Under the pieces are notes generated by a model. That model searched no databases. It worked only from the letters and a program-made list of their open reading frames with translations, and had not been told where the DNA came from. From an uncultured Lachnospiraceae bacterium (lineage in GTDB: Bacteria; Bacillota; Clostridia; Lachnospirales; Lachnospiraceae): a stretch of 64,000 bases of DNA. The position numbers and the translations under genes are program-made. Positions 1-8,149 of the stretch are shown in pieces. The stretch is taken from assembly GCA_900549995.1 (NCBI GenBank), contig URQQ01000013.1, positions 1 through 64,000 of the forward strand. Reading direction: 5' to 3'. How positions within the stretch are numbered: the first letter of the stretch is position 1; the number at the start of each line of letters is the position of its first letter.

Positions 1-228
1 CAATTTATTGAAGATGAAACACATGGTCGTTTGATTTTAGGGGCAGGTTCATTATATGGAGCAATTAACTCCTTACTGGCTAAGAAGTGGATTGAACCTT
101 ATGGAATCAATACCACACGGAAAAAGGAATATGTGATTACATCTTTAGGTAAAAAAATAACGCGTCAGGAGATAAAACGAATTGATGAAATCCTAAAGAT
201 TGCAGACAAAATCGTGGAGGAAGAATAG
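1..228 (+). CDS. PadR family transcriptional regulator, 5'-truncated
   Basis: The reading frame is open from base 1, so the gene begins before the window and only the last 75 residues are seen. They hold the second half of a PadR winged helix: a GSLYGAINSLL recognition-helix segment, the wing around KKEYVITSLGKK, and a short C-terminal helix. PadR proteins are DNA-binding repressors, often of efflux or envelope-stress genes. It ends two bases before the DUF2812 gene, the usual PadR-DUF2812 pairing, so the two are probably co-transcribed. The apparent ATG-like start at base 31 is really an internal TTG; it should not be used as the true start. Confidence 0.85.
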   Translation, partial: QFIEDETHGRLILGAGSLYGAINSLLAKKWIEPYGINTTRKKEYVITSLGKKITRQEIKRIDEILKIADKIVEEE

Positions 229-230
229 AT

Positions 231-839
231 ATGAAAAAAATCGTTCGATATTTTGGTGGTTTTATTGACGCACAGGAAAAATGGCTGAATACTATGTCTG
301 AAAAAGGATATCGCTTAGTACGTACAGGAAAGTTAATTTACGAATTTGAGGAATGTGCCCCACACAAATACATTTATTGTGTTGATTTTGTTGCCCATAA
401 AACCTATGCAGAGTTAAAAGATTATAAGCAGTTTCTAAAAGAGGTTGGGTATAAAGTTATGAGTAAAAATGCCAATTTAAACTGGTCTATAGGAAAAATC
501 CGATGGCGTCCATACGGGGATGGACTGGGAAAAATAGCAACCTCTCCTGGAAATTACAATAAAGAGCTTTTAATTGTGGAAAAAGAAAATGATCAAAAAC
601 CATTTGAGCTCCATACAACGATAGAAGACAAATTATCTTACTATAAAGTACAACGAAATCTTTACCTCTCCTTATTCATACTTACAATATTTCTCTTTTT
701 ATGGGTTTATTATAATACGACTCATTTGACAATTCATAGCTCTGTTATTTTATTTTTAGCCTTGTTATCAGTTTGTCCGACTATATTATTTCAGAGAAAA
801 TATAAACATTACCAAAAACAATCTATATTAAATGATTAA
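231..839 (+). CDS. DUF2812 domain membrane protein (PadR partner)
   Basis: 202 residues. The N-terminal ~125 residues match the DUF2812 pattern (KKIVRYFGGFIDAQEKWLNTMSEKGYRL opening, aromatic-rich middle). Two hydrophobic segments follow at about residues 141-160 and 167-185, so it is likely a small membrane-anchored protein. DUF2812 genes commonly sit directly after PadR genes, as here (2-bp gap); the biochemical role is unknown, and an envelope-stress sensor acting with the PadR repressor is an inference. Its last 12 bases overlap the end of the convergent MATE gene, leaving no room for a separate terminator. Confidence 0.75.
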   Translation: MKKIVRYFGGFIDAQEKWLNTMSEKGYRLVRTGKLIYEFEECAPHKYIYCVDFVAHKTYAELKDYKQFLKEVGYKVMSKNANLNWSIGKIRWRPYGDGLGKIATSPGNYNKELLIVEKENDQKPFELHTTIEDKLSYYKVQRNLYLSLFILTIFLFLWVYYNTTHLTIHSSVILFLALLSVCPTILFQRKYKHYQKQSILND

Positions 840-2192
840 AGTTGTCAGCATTTCTTTATTTAACTGCCTGTTTATTTTAACTGCAAAATACACGGTAATC
901 ATGGTAGTAAAAAAGTCTGCAATCGGCTGGACGCTGATCACACCTGTTAATCCAAGTACCCTTGGAAGCAGAAAAATAAGAGGGAAGAAAAATATCCCCT
1001 GTCTGCTGAGACTTAACACACTTCCAACCAGGCTTTTACCGATTGCAAGATATAGTGACGCATATACCATTTGAAATCCGAAGGTTGTAAACAGAAGCGC
1101 ACTTAATTTCAAAGCTTTATCTGCCAGCTCAATCATCTGAGCATCTGTTCCAAACAGGGAAACGATTGACGTAGAAAAAATAATAAGAACAATTCCGGCA
1201 AGGATACAAAAGACGGTAGACCACATCATGCAGAGATGAATGGATTTTTTCAATCTTTCATACTGTTTTGCCCCATAATTATATCCGGCAAATGGTTGAA
1301 ATCCTTTCAGGAATCCAAATACAACATAAGTGACTACCGTCATAATCCGGGTAACTGCTCCCATGGCCGCCACCGCATAATCACCATAAGGCTTTGCTGC
1401 CAGATTGATCAATCCCATAGATGCACTGGCCAGAAGCTGGAAGAGTAAAACAGGTATTCCTATTTTCAGAATCTCTAAATAAATGGTTTTAGAAAACTTA
1501 ATTTCATGAAATGAAATCCTCAATACCCCCTGCTTTTTAATAATGTATCCTGCATAGAGCAGCATATTGACAGATAAGGAAATAACTGTGGCAATAGCTG
1601 CACCTTCAATACCAAGATCCATTCCGTAAATCATAATAGGGTCTAAAATAACATTGGTAATACTTCCAGTGAGCATGGCTATCATTGTAAATTTGGTAGC
1701 CCCCTGTGCCGTAAGAAGATTATTCATTGTAACTGTGAACACATTGATAATAGAGCCTGTTACATAGATCCTCGCATATGCTTTTGCATAAGGCAGAATG
1801 GTTTCTGTTGCCCCCAGAGAAGTAAGCACGGGGTTCAGAAATACAAGGATACCTGTAATCATGACAAGCCCGATAAGGATGCTCGAAAAAAGTGCTGTTG
1901 AAGCTGTCTGATCTGCCTGTTTGTTGTCACCTTTTCCAAGTAAACGTGAGATATAGGAAGAAGCACCTGCTCCGAACATCATCCCCAGTCCAATTACGAT
2001 CTGGACAATTGGAAATACCACCGACACGGCACCCATCTGGCTGATCCCCAGGCCCCCTACAAAAAATGCATCGATGGCATTATATAATGCAGAGATAAGC
2101 ATTCCAATCATGGTCGGTATTCCCAGTTTGATCAGTGCAGTTGCAACATTCGTTTTTTGTAACAAATTGATTCTTGTTGATTTTTCTTTCAT
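828..2192 (-). CDS. MATE family multidrug efflux transporter
   Basis: 454 residues with about twelve hydrophobic segments and the two-fold repeated MATE architecture; the opening TALIKLGIPTMIGMLISALYNAIDAFFVGGLG is typical of the NorM/DinF-like clostridial branch. Such proteins export drugs or metabolites in exchange for Na+ or H+. The start has a clear AGGAGG seven bases upstream. It lies 27 bp downstream of the CDF transporter gene on the same strand, so both probably form one TetR-controlled operon. Substrate unknown. Confidence 0.9.
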   Translation of the reverse strand: MKEKSTRINLLQKTNVATALIKLGIPTMIGMLISALYNAIDAFFVGGLGISQMGAVSVVFPIVQIVIGLGMMFGAGASSYISRLLGKGDNKQADQTASTALFSSILIGLVMITGILVFLNPVLTSLGATETILPYAKAYARIYVTGSIINVFTVTMNNLLTAQGATKFTMIAMLTGSITNVILDPIMIYGMDLGIEGAAIATVISLSVNMLLYAGYIIKKQGVLRISFHEIKFSKTIYLEILKIGIPVLLFQLLASASMGLINLAAKPYGDYAVAAMGAVTRIMTVVTYVVFGFLKGFQPFAGYNYGAKQYERLKKSIHLCMMWSTVFCILAGIVLIIFSTSIVSLFGTDAQMIELADKALKLSALLFTTFGFQMVYASLYLAIGKSLVGSVLSLSRQGIFFFPLIFLLPRVLGLTGVISVQPIADFFTTMITVYFAVKINRQLNKEMLTTLII

Positions 2193-2219
2193 TCTAAGGT
2201 CCTCCTGTTATTTTTTATA

Positions 2220-3401
2220 TTACCGCTGTAAGCTAAAACGCTCACGGCGTATAATACCTTTGATCGTTGTATAGTATTGCTGGTTATCTGCCTGCATCTT
2301 TTGTTCCAAATTCAGGCATATTTCTTCTTCGGTTTTCTGTAGGTCCGCGGGGTAGATTAAATCAAATACTATATTGGTACATGCTCCACCTTCGATCAGC
2401 CTGAAATGGCCGACACTGATGTTATCACCGTATTTATGTATTTCGGTATTCAACTTTTGTAAAAGCTGCTTTTCCAACATCTGATCATCCATAAGATAAT
2501 CAATCTGGATAAATGTATCGCAGTGGTATTTTCGATACAGATTACGTGATATTTCACTGACGGCAGCATATAATTTCTTACTTTCTTTTTTATCCCCCTC
2601 CACATGCAGACAGATTACAAAGTATCCGAATCCGTAATCATGTACCATAAGATTATGTACCGATTTTATTGCTGGATGATTCCTGGTATTTTGCAAAACA
2701 TCTTCTAATACCTCTTGATTAGCTGCTTTTCCCATAATCCGTCCCAGCACTTCCCAAAGACTTTTAATCCCGGCAATGACTATAAATATGGAGACAAAAG
2801 CTCCACAGTATCCGTCTATTTCTATATTTGTCACATAGGAGATTATAGTTGAAAGCAACACTGCTGAAGTTGCCAGTAAATCACTGATACAATCTGACGC
2901 TGTTGCTTTTAAGGTCTCCGAATCGATGATTTTAGAGAATTTGCGGTTATATAGATACATATATCCTTTCACCAAAATAGATAAAATCAGCACAATAACA
3001 ACTGCAGCCCCAAACACCGTCTTCTTCGGAGAAATGATTGCTTTGATTGAGGAACCAGCTAATTTTATACCCATGAAGCAGACTGCAAACGACGTAAAGA
3101 TTCCCACGATCCACTCAACTCTTCCATGTCCAAAAGGATGCGCACTGCCGCTTCCGTAACCGGCAATTTTAAAGCCCAGCAAAGCAGCTAAGGATGTGGC
3201 AGCATCGCACAGGTTATTATATCCGTCTGCTGATATGGCTATGGAATTGCTGATATGTCCAATTACTATTTTGGAAATACACAGGAACAGATTTAAAAGA
3301 ATCCCGGCAATGCTTGACAAAGAAGCATACGCTCTTTTCATGCTCCGCGTCATAACCTCTTCTTTGTTTTTAATAAATAGTTTAATAAGTAGTGACATCA
3401 T
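2220..3401 (-). CDS. Cation diffusion facilitator (CDF) family transporter
   Basis: 393 residues if started at the ATG at 3401, which has AAAGGAGG seven bases upstream; an in-frame extension to 3446 would run through the operator and has no ribosome site. The membrane domain (about residues 25-200) holds the CDF metal-site pattern in AISADGYNNLCDAATSL and the loop motif HPFGHGRVEW; a cytoplasmic C-terminal domain follows. CDF proteins export divalent metal (Zn, Mn, Fe, Co) by proton antiport. First gene of a two-gene operon with the MATE pump, with a TetR-type palindrome at 3421-3436 just ahead. The metal cannot be assigned from sequence. Confidence 0.88.
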   Translation of the reverse strand: MMSLLIKLFIKNKEEVMTRSMKRAYASLSSIAGILLNLFLCISKIVIGHISNSIAISADGYNNLCDAATSLAALLGFKIAGYGSGSAHPFGHGRVEWIVGIFTSFAVCFMGIKLAGSSIKAIISPKKTVFGAAVVIVLILSILVKGYMYLYNRKFSKIIDSETLKATASDCISDLLATSAVLLSTIISYVTNIEIDGYCGAFVSIFIVIAGIKSLWEVLGRIMGKAANQEVLEDVLQNTRNHPAIKSVHNLMVHDYGFGYFVICLHVEGDKKESKKLYAAVSEISRNLYRKYHCDTFIQIDYLMDDQMLEKQLLQKLNTEIHKYGDNISVGHFRLIEGGACTNIVFDLIYPADLQKTEEEICLNLEQKMQADNQQYYTTIKGIIRRERFSLQR

Positions 3402-3420
3402 AATTTTTCCTCCTTTAATT

Positions 3421-3436
3421 TTGAACACAAGTTCAA
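3421..3436. promoter_or_regulatory. TetR-type operator before CDF-MATE operon
   Basis: TTGAAC-ACAA-GTTCAA, a perfect 6-bp inverted repeat with a 4-bp spacer, starting 20 bp upstream of the CDF start codon. The same TTGAAC-N4-GTTCAA core occurs in the promoter of the adjacent TetR gene (4036-4059), so one repressor probably controls both units. A further half site (GTTCAAT) lies at 3441-3447. Confidence 0.65.
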
Positions 3437-3446
3437 TATTGTTCAA

Positions 3447-3480
3447 TAAAAAAAGGAACCGGTCTTATAAACCGATTCCC
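3447..3480 (-). terminator. Rho-independent terminator of TetR gene
   Basis: On the minus strand a 9-bp stem (GGAATCGGT/ACCGGTTCC, one G-T pair) with a 7-base loop is followed by seven T. The left arm overlaps the last codons of the TetR gene, separating it from the CDF-MATE operon. Confidence 0.75.
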
Positions 3481-4025
3481 GATAAGTGCATTTTAGATAA
3501 TTTCTGTAGCATCATAAGAGCCCATTCCTTCCCTTTATAGTGATACATAATCTGCATCAGCCCTTCAACAAAATTATTGGCAATAATATGAATAAAAATA
3601 TCATCTGATGTTTTATCTTTACAGTGCTTGTTAAGATGGTTCTCTATCTCTTGAACAAAATGCTCTTTTTCAAGTGCATATTTTGTCCCTTCGCTCTTAT
3701 CCATTAAGATAATAAATTCTTTTCTGTGTTCAAACAGGTTGACCAGACATTCCGTCTCCGCTTTGCTAAGTCCATAGATTGTATCTTCATTGTGTGTGTC
3801 GTCCTGCGCGGTCAATACCTTCTCCCAATCATACAGAACCGGGTCCAAAACGGCCTGAAATAAATCTTCTTTATTTTTATAATAGGAATAAATCAGACCG
3901 GTCGGTATCTTGGCCCTCTCAGCTATATTGCGCATGGCAGCTGATTTATATCCATTCTCATAAAACTCCTGCAGAGCCGCTTTATGTATATTTTGTTTAA
4001 TTTCTTCTTTCAATACCTGTGCCAT
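3465..4025 (-). CDS. TetR/AcrR family transcriptional regulator
   Basis: 186 residues from the ATG at 4025, chosen because GGAGG lies five bases upstream; frame-compatible starts at 4037 and 4055 fall inside the operator and lack a ribosome site. The N-terminal HTH is clear (residues about 25-57, MRNIAERAKIPTGLIYSYYKNKEDLF); the C-terminal two thirds is a ligand-binding helical domain without a recognisable ligand motif. It probably represses itself and the downstream CDF-MATE operon through the shared palindrome. Ligand (metal or drug) unknown. Confidence 0.88.
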   Translation of the reverse strand: MAQVLKEEIKQNIHKAALQEFYENGYKSAAMRNIAERAKIPTGLIYSYYKNKEDLFQAVLDPVLYDWEKVLTAQDDTHNEDTIYGLSKAETECLVNLFEHRKEFIILMDKSEGTKYALEKEHFVQEIENHLNKHCKDKTSDDIFIHIIANNFVEGLMQIMYHYKGKEWALMMLQKLSKMHLSGIGL

Positions 4026-4035
4026 CTCGTCCTCC

Positions 4036-4059
4036 ATAATTGAACCTATGTTCAATTAT
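4036..4059. promoter_or_regulatory. TetR autoregulatory operator
   Basis: A 24-bp perfect inverted repeat: ten-base arms ATAATTGAAC and GTTCAATTAT around CTAT. It overlaps the -10 box of the tetR promoter (4055-4060) and lies just upstream of the ribosome-binding site, so bound repressor would block RNA polymerase. Shares the TTGAAC-N4-GTTCAA core with the site at 3421-3436. Confidence 0.75.
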
Positions 4060-4083
4060 AGTAACGCTTTATCAATTTGTCAA
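4055..4083 (-). promoter_or_regulatory. Consensus sigma-A promoter of TetR gene
   Basis: Reading the minus strand, TTGACA (4083-4078), a 17-base spacer and TATAAT (4060-4055): a perfect consensus promoter, with the operator overlapping its -10 box and start site. Confidence 0.8.
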
Positions 4084-4152
4084 GTCATATTTCTTTAGGG
4101 GCAGCAGCACTTATGGTGAAAGAACAGACATATTGCACTATATTATTTTTAC

Positions 4153-5313
4153 TCATGCCCCATAGGCAGCCACGCTTTCTTTCAGGCGCTTCAATCCGTC
4201 CTCCACCTGCTTTCTCGGACAGGCAAGGTTCATACGCAGGAATCCCTCTCCATTACGGTATTCATTTCCATCAGACAGATAAAGGCCGCTGTAACTGCGG
4301 ATAAAACGGCAGAAATCCGTTGAATTTCCGGTCAGTTGCCTGCAATCGAGCCAAAGCAGATAGGTTGCCTGCGCGGGAACCGCAGATATTCCCCGAATCT
4401 CCCTTTCAATGTAGTCTTCAGCAAATTTTCTGTTCTCCCACAGATATTTCCGCAGAGCATCCAGCCATTCCCCGCCGTGGGTAAATGCCGCAACCGGTGC
4501 AATCGCTGCAAACACATTTGGCTCCGCCACCTCATCGGTATTCAGCCCACGGCTTACCTTATGACGCAGATTCTCATCGGGAACAATCACCGCAGCTGTC
4601 TGGATTCCGGCCAGATTAAACGCCTTTGTCGGAGCCACACAGGTAATACTGTTTCTGCAGCAGTTTTCCGATACAGACGCAAATGGTATATAGTCCGCTC
4701 CCGGCTTTGTAAGGTCACAGTGTATCTCATCTGAAAGCACCAGCACATGATATCTATCGCATAACTCACCGATTTTCTCCAAGTTATCTCTGTCCCAGAT
4801 CTTTCCTACCGGGTTATGAGGATTGCACAAGATCAGAAGTGTTATCTGGGGATCAGAAAGTTTCTTTTCCAGATCATCAAAATCAATCTGATACCCGAGG
4901 CCATCGTACTTCAGTCTGCTTTCCAGCACATTCCGGCCATTATTCAAGATGGAATTAAAAAATATATTGTAAACCGGGGTCATGACTGCGACATTCTCCC
5001 CGACTGTTGTCATTTTCCGGACAATGCTTGAAATGGCAGGCACCACTCCGGTACAAAAGATCAGCCATTCCTTGTCTATTTCAAAATGATGACGCTCTTT
5101 CCACCATGTCTGGTATGCCTGATACCATTCGTCTGTCAATATTGTATATCCAAATACACCTTGTTTTGCCCTTTCCATCATACTTTCTGTAATCTCTGGT
5201 GCAGTCTGAAAGTCCATATCTGCCACCCACATGGGAAGTTCATTTTCCGCCACATCCCATTTCATAGAACCAGTATTCCTCCGGTCTATTCTTTCGTCAA
5301 ACGGATATTGCAT
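4153..5313 (-). CDS. MalY/PatB-type PLP-dependent aminotransferase / C-S lyase
   Basis: 386 residues, the normal length for class I/II aminotransferases of the MalY/PatB branch. Fold-type I signatures are visible: CNPHNPVG at 163-170, SDEIHCD at 194-200, and the PLP lysine K230 in VAPTKAFNLAG. Members cleave cystathionine or other cysteine S-conjugates to pyruvate, ammonia and thiol; some act as aminotransferases. Good ribosome site (GGAGG, 11 bases before ATG). It is the last gene of the nine-gene run that begins at 13735, 15 bp after a cyclophilin-fold lipoprotein. Substrate cannot be fixed. Confidence 0.88.
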   Translation of the reverse strand: MQYPFDERIDRRNTGSMKWDVAENELPMWVADMDFQTAPEITESMMERAKQGVFGYTILTDEWYQAYQTWWKERHHFEIDKEWLIFCTGVVPAISSIVRKMTTVGENVAVMTPVYNIFFNSILNNGRNVLESRLKYDGLGYQIDFDDLEKKLSDPQITLLILCNPHNPVGKIWDRDNLEKIGELCDRYHVLVLSDEIHCDLTKPGADYIPFASVSENCCRNSITCVAPTKAFNLAGIQTAAVIVPDENLRHKVSRGLNTDEVAEPNVFAAIAPVAAFTHGGEWLDALRKYLWENRKFAEDYIEREIRGISAVPAQATYLLWLDCRQLTGNSTDFCRFIRSYSGLYLSDGNEYRNGEGFLRMNLACPRKQVEDGLKRLKESVAAYGA

Positions 5314-5328
5314 CTTATCTGTTTCCTC

Positions 5329-5925
5329 CTATTCTCCTGCGCGGAAGGTTATTTCCACGATTCCGCCTGCCAGTACCCCTGCAAACCCCTGTGAATCTTC
5401 AATATGTCCGATTCTGGTATAACTGTACGAGGTGTTAAAATTATCGAAAAACAGGACAAGGCAGTCTGAGCCAAACAGCATGATATCTCCTGTCTGAATG
5501 CTTCCTACATTTTCAGCATCCGTGGGCAGCCCATCCTCCAGGTAATAGAATTTTTCATTTCCGTGCAGTTCCTCCATACGAAGTGTCATAGGAAACTGCT
5601 CCTTTAATGCCTCTGCCGTCTCATTGTCATACAGGACAGCCTGAAAGCTCTGCCCGCCTACATCAATCACTATTTCCTTCATCAGTGCACCTCCTGGTTC
5701 TTCTGTGTTTTCTATTTCTTTTTCTGTAGAATTTCCTATGAAAGCCTGTTCCCCATCCTCTGCAGTTTTTTCAGTATTCCCCGCTTGCATATCCTGTGCC
5801 GCATTCTCTGACTGCGGACGTACAGGCTGGCTGCTTTGTTCACTGCTGTCCGGACTTTTGCCGCAGGCTGCCAGCGTTATTGCAGATAGAACAACTAATA
5901 ACAGTCTGAAACCTCTTTTTTTCAT
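5329..5925 (-). CDS. Cyclophilin-like fold lipoprotein
   Basis: 198 residues from the ATG at 5925, preceded by AAGGAGGG. The N-terminus is a lipoprotein signal (KKRGFRLLLVVLSAITLAAC) with the lipid-modified Cys near residue 21, then a Ser/Glu/Gln-rich linker to about residue 80. The C-terminal ~110 residues (EIVIDVGGQSFQAVLYDNETAEAL... LVLFFDNFNTSYSYTRIGHI) match the bacterial cyclophilin-like family that keeps the fold but not proline-isomerase residues. Function unknown; likely outer-face, ligand- or peptide-binding. A second member lies at 7499-8104 in the same operon. Confidence 0.75.
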   Translation of the reverse strand: MKKRGFRLLLVVLSAITLAACGKSPDSSEQSSQPVRPQSENAAQDMQAGNTEKTAEDGEQAFIGNSTEKEIENTEEPGGALMKEIVIDVGGQSFQAVLYDNETAEALKEQFPMTLRMEELHGNEKFYYLEDGLPTDAENVGSIQTGDIMLFGSDCLVLFFDNFNTSYSYTRIGHIEDSQGFAGVLAGGIVEITFRAGE

Positions 5926-5954
5926 GCTATTTCCCTCCTTCCAATCACATATGT

Positions 5955-6569
5955 TTAACCTAAGAAGTCCCTCACCAGCACCACTACTCCAAATAAAATC
6001 AGGATCATTCCAAATATCCGGTTCATGCTTTGTAAGTGATGACTTTTTGCTTTTCTCTTTAACCAGGTAACGAAACCGGAAAGGGCTCCCCACCAGATGT
6101 AGGTTCCCACAAATACACCACCGACCAGCCCGATCCCTTCTGTAAATCCTGCCTGCCCGTTAATGCCGAACCATGAAAATGCAAACAGGAAAGTGAGAAT
6201 CGCTGCCGGATTCGTAATACCCACCACAAAGGAGGATAAGAACATCCGGACATGTCCGGTGGAGTCCAGCGTATTTTTTACCCCGTCATGTTTCATCTGA
6301 AACATTCTAATTCCCATTCCTAAAATCAAACAGCCTCCTGCCAGATTTATAATGCTCTGGTGCTGAAGCAGAAAGTCGGATACCAGCGTCAATCCAAAAG
6401 CACCGACACATGCATAGAGACAGTCTGCTGCAGAAGAACCCAGACCAGTCAAAAGTCCTGCTTTCATTCCATAATTCAAGGTCCTTTGTGCTGTCATAGC
6501 TCCCACTGCACCTGCCGGCATACCAAAGAGAAGTCCAATAAGAATTCCCTTCAAAATAAAACTGACCAT
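5955..6569 (-). CDS. LysE/RhtB family amino-acid exporter
   Basis: 204 residues with about six membrane segments and the LysE-type opening LKGILIGLLFGMPAGAVGAMTAQRTL. The family exports amino acids or their derivatives to avoid build-up. It begins three bases after the DUF3737 gene and has only a weak ribosome site, which suggests translational coupling. Its place in an operon with a PLP-dependent lyase suggests export of an amino-acid substrate or product, but this is inference. Confidence 0.85.
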   Translation of the reverse strand: MVSFILKGILIGLLFGMPAGAVGAMTAQRTLNYGMKAGLLTGLGSSAADCLYACVGAFGLTLVSDFLLQHQSIINLAGGCLILGMGIRMFQMKHDGVKNTLDSTGHVRMFLSSFVVGITNPAAILTFLFAFSWFGINGQAGFTEGIGLVGGVFVGTYIWWGALSGFVTWLKRKAKSHHLQSMNRIFGMILILFGVVVLVRDFLG

Positions 6570-6572
6570 CTG

Positions 6573-7448
6573 TTACACTGCCTTTTTCTCAGTAAAATCC
6601 CCTGTTCTGCAGGTAATCACTGTTTTCTCCGGATCTACCTTATCTTTTTCCATAATGAGTTCGCCAATATAATCTGCCTGGATGCTTCCTCCTGACGGAT
6701 TCATAACACTGTCTATCTTTCCTTCAATCTCTGCATCCACAGTAGAGTATTCAAAGGCCAGCGTAGTATTCAGCAGGCGGCAGTTTTTCATGACAAGGTT
6801 TTCAATATAGCACATTCCCTGCAGACTCTCGATCGTACAGTTAATCAAGGTCAGATTTTTTGCATTCCAGCCCAGATATTCCCCGGATATGAAGGAGTCA
6901 TATACAGTCACATTTTCACTGTTCCAGAAGGCATCTTTGGAGAGCATTTTTGCCCGGTGGATCTCCATGTTCTTCACTCCGTCAAAGGAATAATTACCGA
7001 CCAATTGAAAGTCATAGAGCTTCATGTTCTGGCTGTTCATGGCGAAGTAATCTCCTTTGGCGCTCACCTGTTCCATGGTCACACCGTCACAACTCCACAA
7101 AGTTTCAGCGGCATTTGGAAAATTTACATTCTGAAGGGTCACATCATGACAACGGCGGAAATTCTTCGGTGCCTCAATGACTGCATTTCTCACTGTGATA
7201 TTATCGGTATACCATACCCCGGCTCTGCCCATCTCGAACCATGTGCAGTCCTCGGCTAAGATATCTTTTGCATACCAAAGCGGATATTTCCATTTAAACA
7301 TGCTGTGATAGAGTTCGATATGGCTGCTTTCCTTCAGCGGTGATTCACCGTCTGTAAATATCGTATCGTATATTTTTAAATTCTCCCCTTTAAAAAGTGG
7401 ACGTTCTCCTGTTAAATACTCCTGTCTGATTTCTTTCATTTCCTTCAT
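6573..7448 (-). CDS. DUF3737 family protein (right-handed beta-helix)
   Basis: 291 residues. Short repeated segments such as NMEIHRAKMLSKDAFWNSENVTVYDSF and KNLTLINCTIESL give the periodic pattern of a parallel beta-helix, and the sequence fits DUF3737 over its whole length. No signal peptide, no membrane segment, no catalytic motif I can name. Clear AAGGAG site seven bases upstream of the ATG at 7448. DUF3737 members are common in gut Firmicutes and uncharacterised. Confidence 0.75.
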   Translation of the reverse strand: MKEMKEIRQEYLTGERPLFKGENLKIYDTIFTDGESPLKESSHIELYHSMFKWKYPLWYAKDILAEDCTWFEMGRAGVWYTDNITVRNAVIEAPKNFRRCHDVTLQNVNFPNAAETLWSCDGVTMEQVSAKGDYFAMNSQNMKLYDFQLVGNYSFDGVKNMEIHRAKMLSKDAFWNSENVTVYDSFISGEYLGWNAKNLTLINCTIESLQGMCYIENLVMKNCRLLNTTLAFEYSTVDAEIEGKIDSVMNPSGGSIQADYIGELIMEKDKVDPEKTVITCRTGDFTEKKAV

Positions 7449-7498
7449 TTTTAATCTCCTTTTCTCTCAATTTATTGATATAATTCCATTGATATTTT

Positions 7499-8104
7499 TT
7501 ACGGTTGGGAAATCTGTACAATCTTATTTCCCCATCCCTCTAACACTGGGTTCTCCTCTACTGCTGTCACGAATGCATCTGATGCATCGAAGGTTCCTAT
7601 TTTGGTATATTCCCCGGTAATTTCAGCATCATGGTAAAACAGTACGATGCGGTTGGGGTCTGAATAATATACCTCCCCTGCTTTTTCAGAAGTTACTGTT
7701 TCAGGATTGGAAGGAATGTCATATCTGCTGGAGACATCATAATACTGCATGACGTCATAGTCTGCATCGGGATCACGCTCATAGATAGGAAGTCTCCAGT
7801 CTGAGGTACCCACATAGCGTGCAATTGCCGCCGCTGTTTCATTGTTTTCCAGCTGCATCATGAATGGTTCGCCCTCATCTCCGAACCGAACCTCAAGTTC
7901 TGAAACCACACTTACTGTCTGACTGACTGTCGAACTGTCAGTTTCCGTGCCAGATACTGTCCCCGCACCTGCACCTGTGTCACTCTGGTCTGTTCTCGCA
8001 GAATTTTGGCTGCCTTCTTCCTGCCCGCATCCTCCAAGGATTGCGGCTGACAGCACCATTACGGCTGACATTCCAATTATTTTTTTTATTGCTTTACTCT
8101 TCAT
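7499..8104 (-). CDS. Cyclophilin-like fold lipoprotein (second copy)
   Basis: 201 residues from the ATG at 8104 (AAAGGA upstream); a ten-codon in-frame extension has no better start. Lipoprotein signal ending in LGGC near residue 26, then a Ser/Thr/Gly linker, then the cyclophilin-like domain (EVRFGDEGEPFMMQLENNETAAAI... IVLFYHDAEITGEYTKIG). Same architecture as the lipoprotein at 5329-5925 but clearly diverged, so an old duplication or separate recruitment. Lies 45 bp after the ABC permease gene; a surface accessory to that transporter is possible. Confidence 0.72.
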   Translation of the reverse strand: MKSKAIKKIIGMSAVMVLSAAILGGCGQEEGSQNSARTDQSDTGAGAGTVSGTETDSSTVSQTVSVVSELEVRFGDEGEPFMMQLENNETAAAIARYVGTSDWRLPIYERDPDADYDVMQYYDVSSRYDIPSNPETVTSEKAGEVYYSDPNRIVLFYHDAEITGEYTKIGTFDASDAFVTAVEENPVLEGWGNKIVQISQP

Positions 8105-8149
8105 ATTCTGTCCTTTCTGCGCATCAGCGCTCATCTAATTTCATACTCT

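Noticed and set aside
4336..4734. Plus-strand open frame
   Set aside because: Antisense shadow of the PatB/MalY gene.
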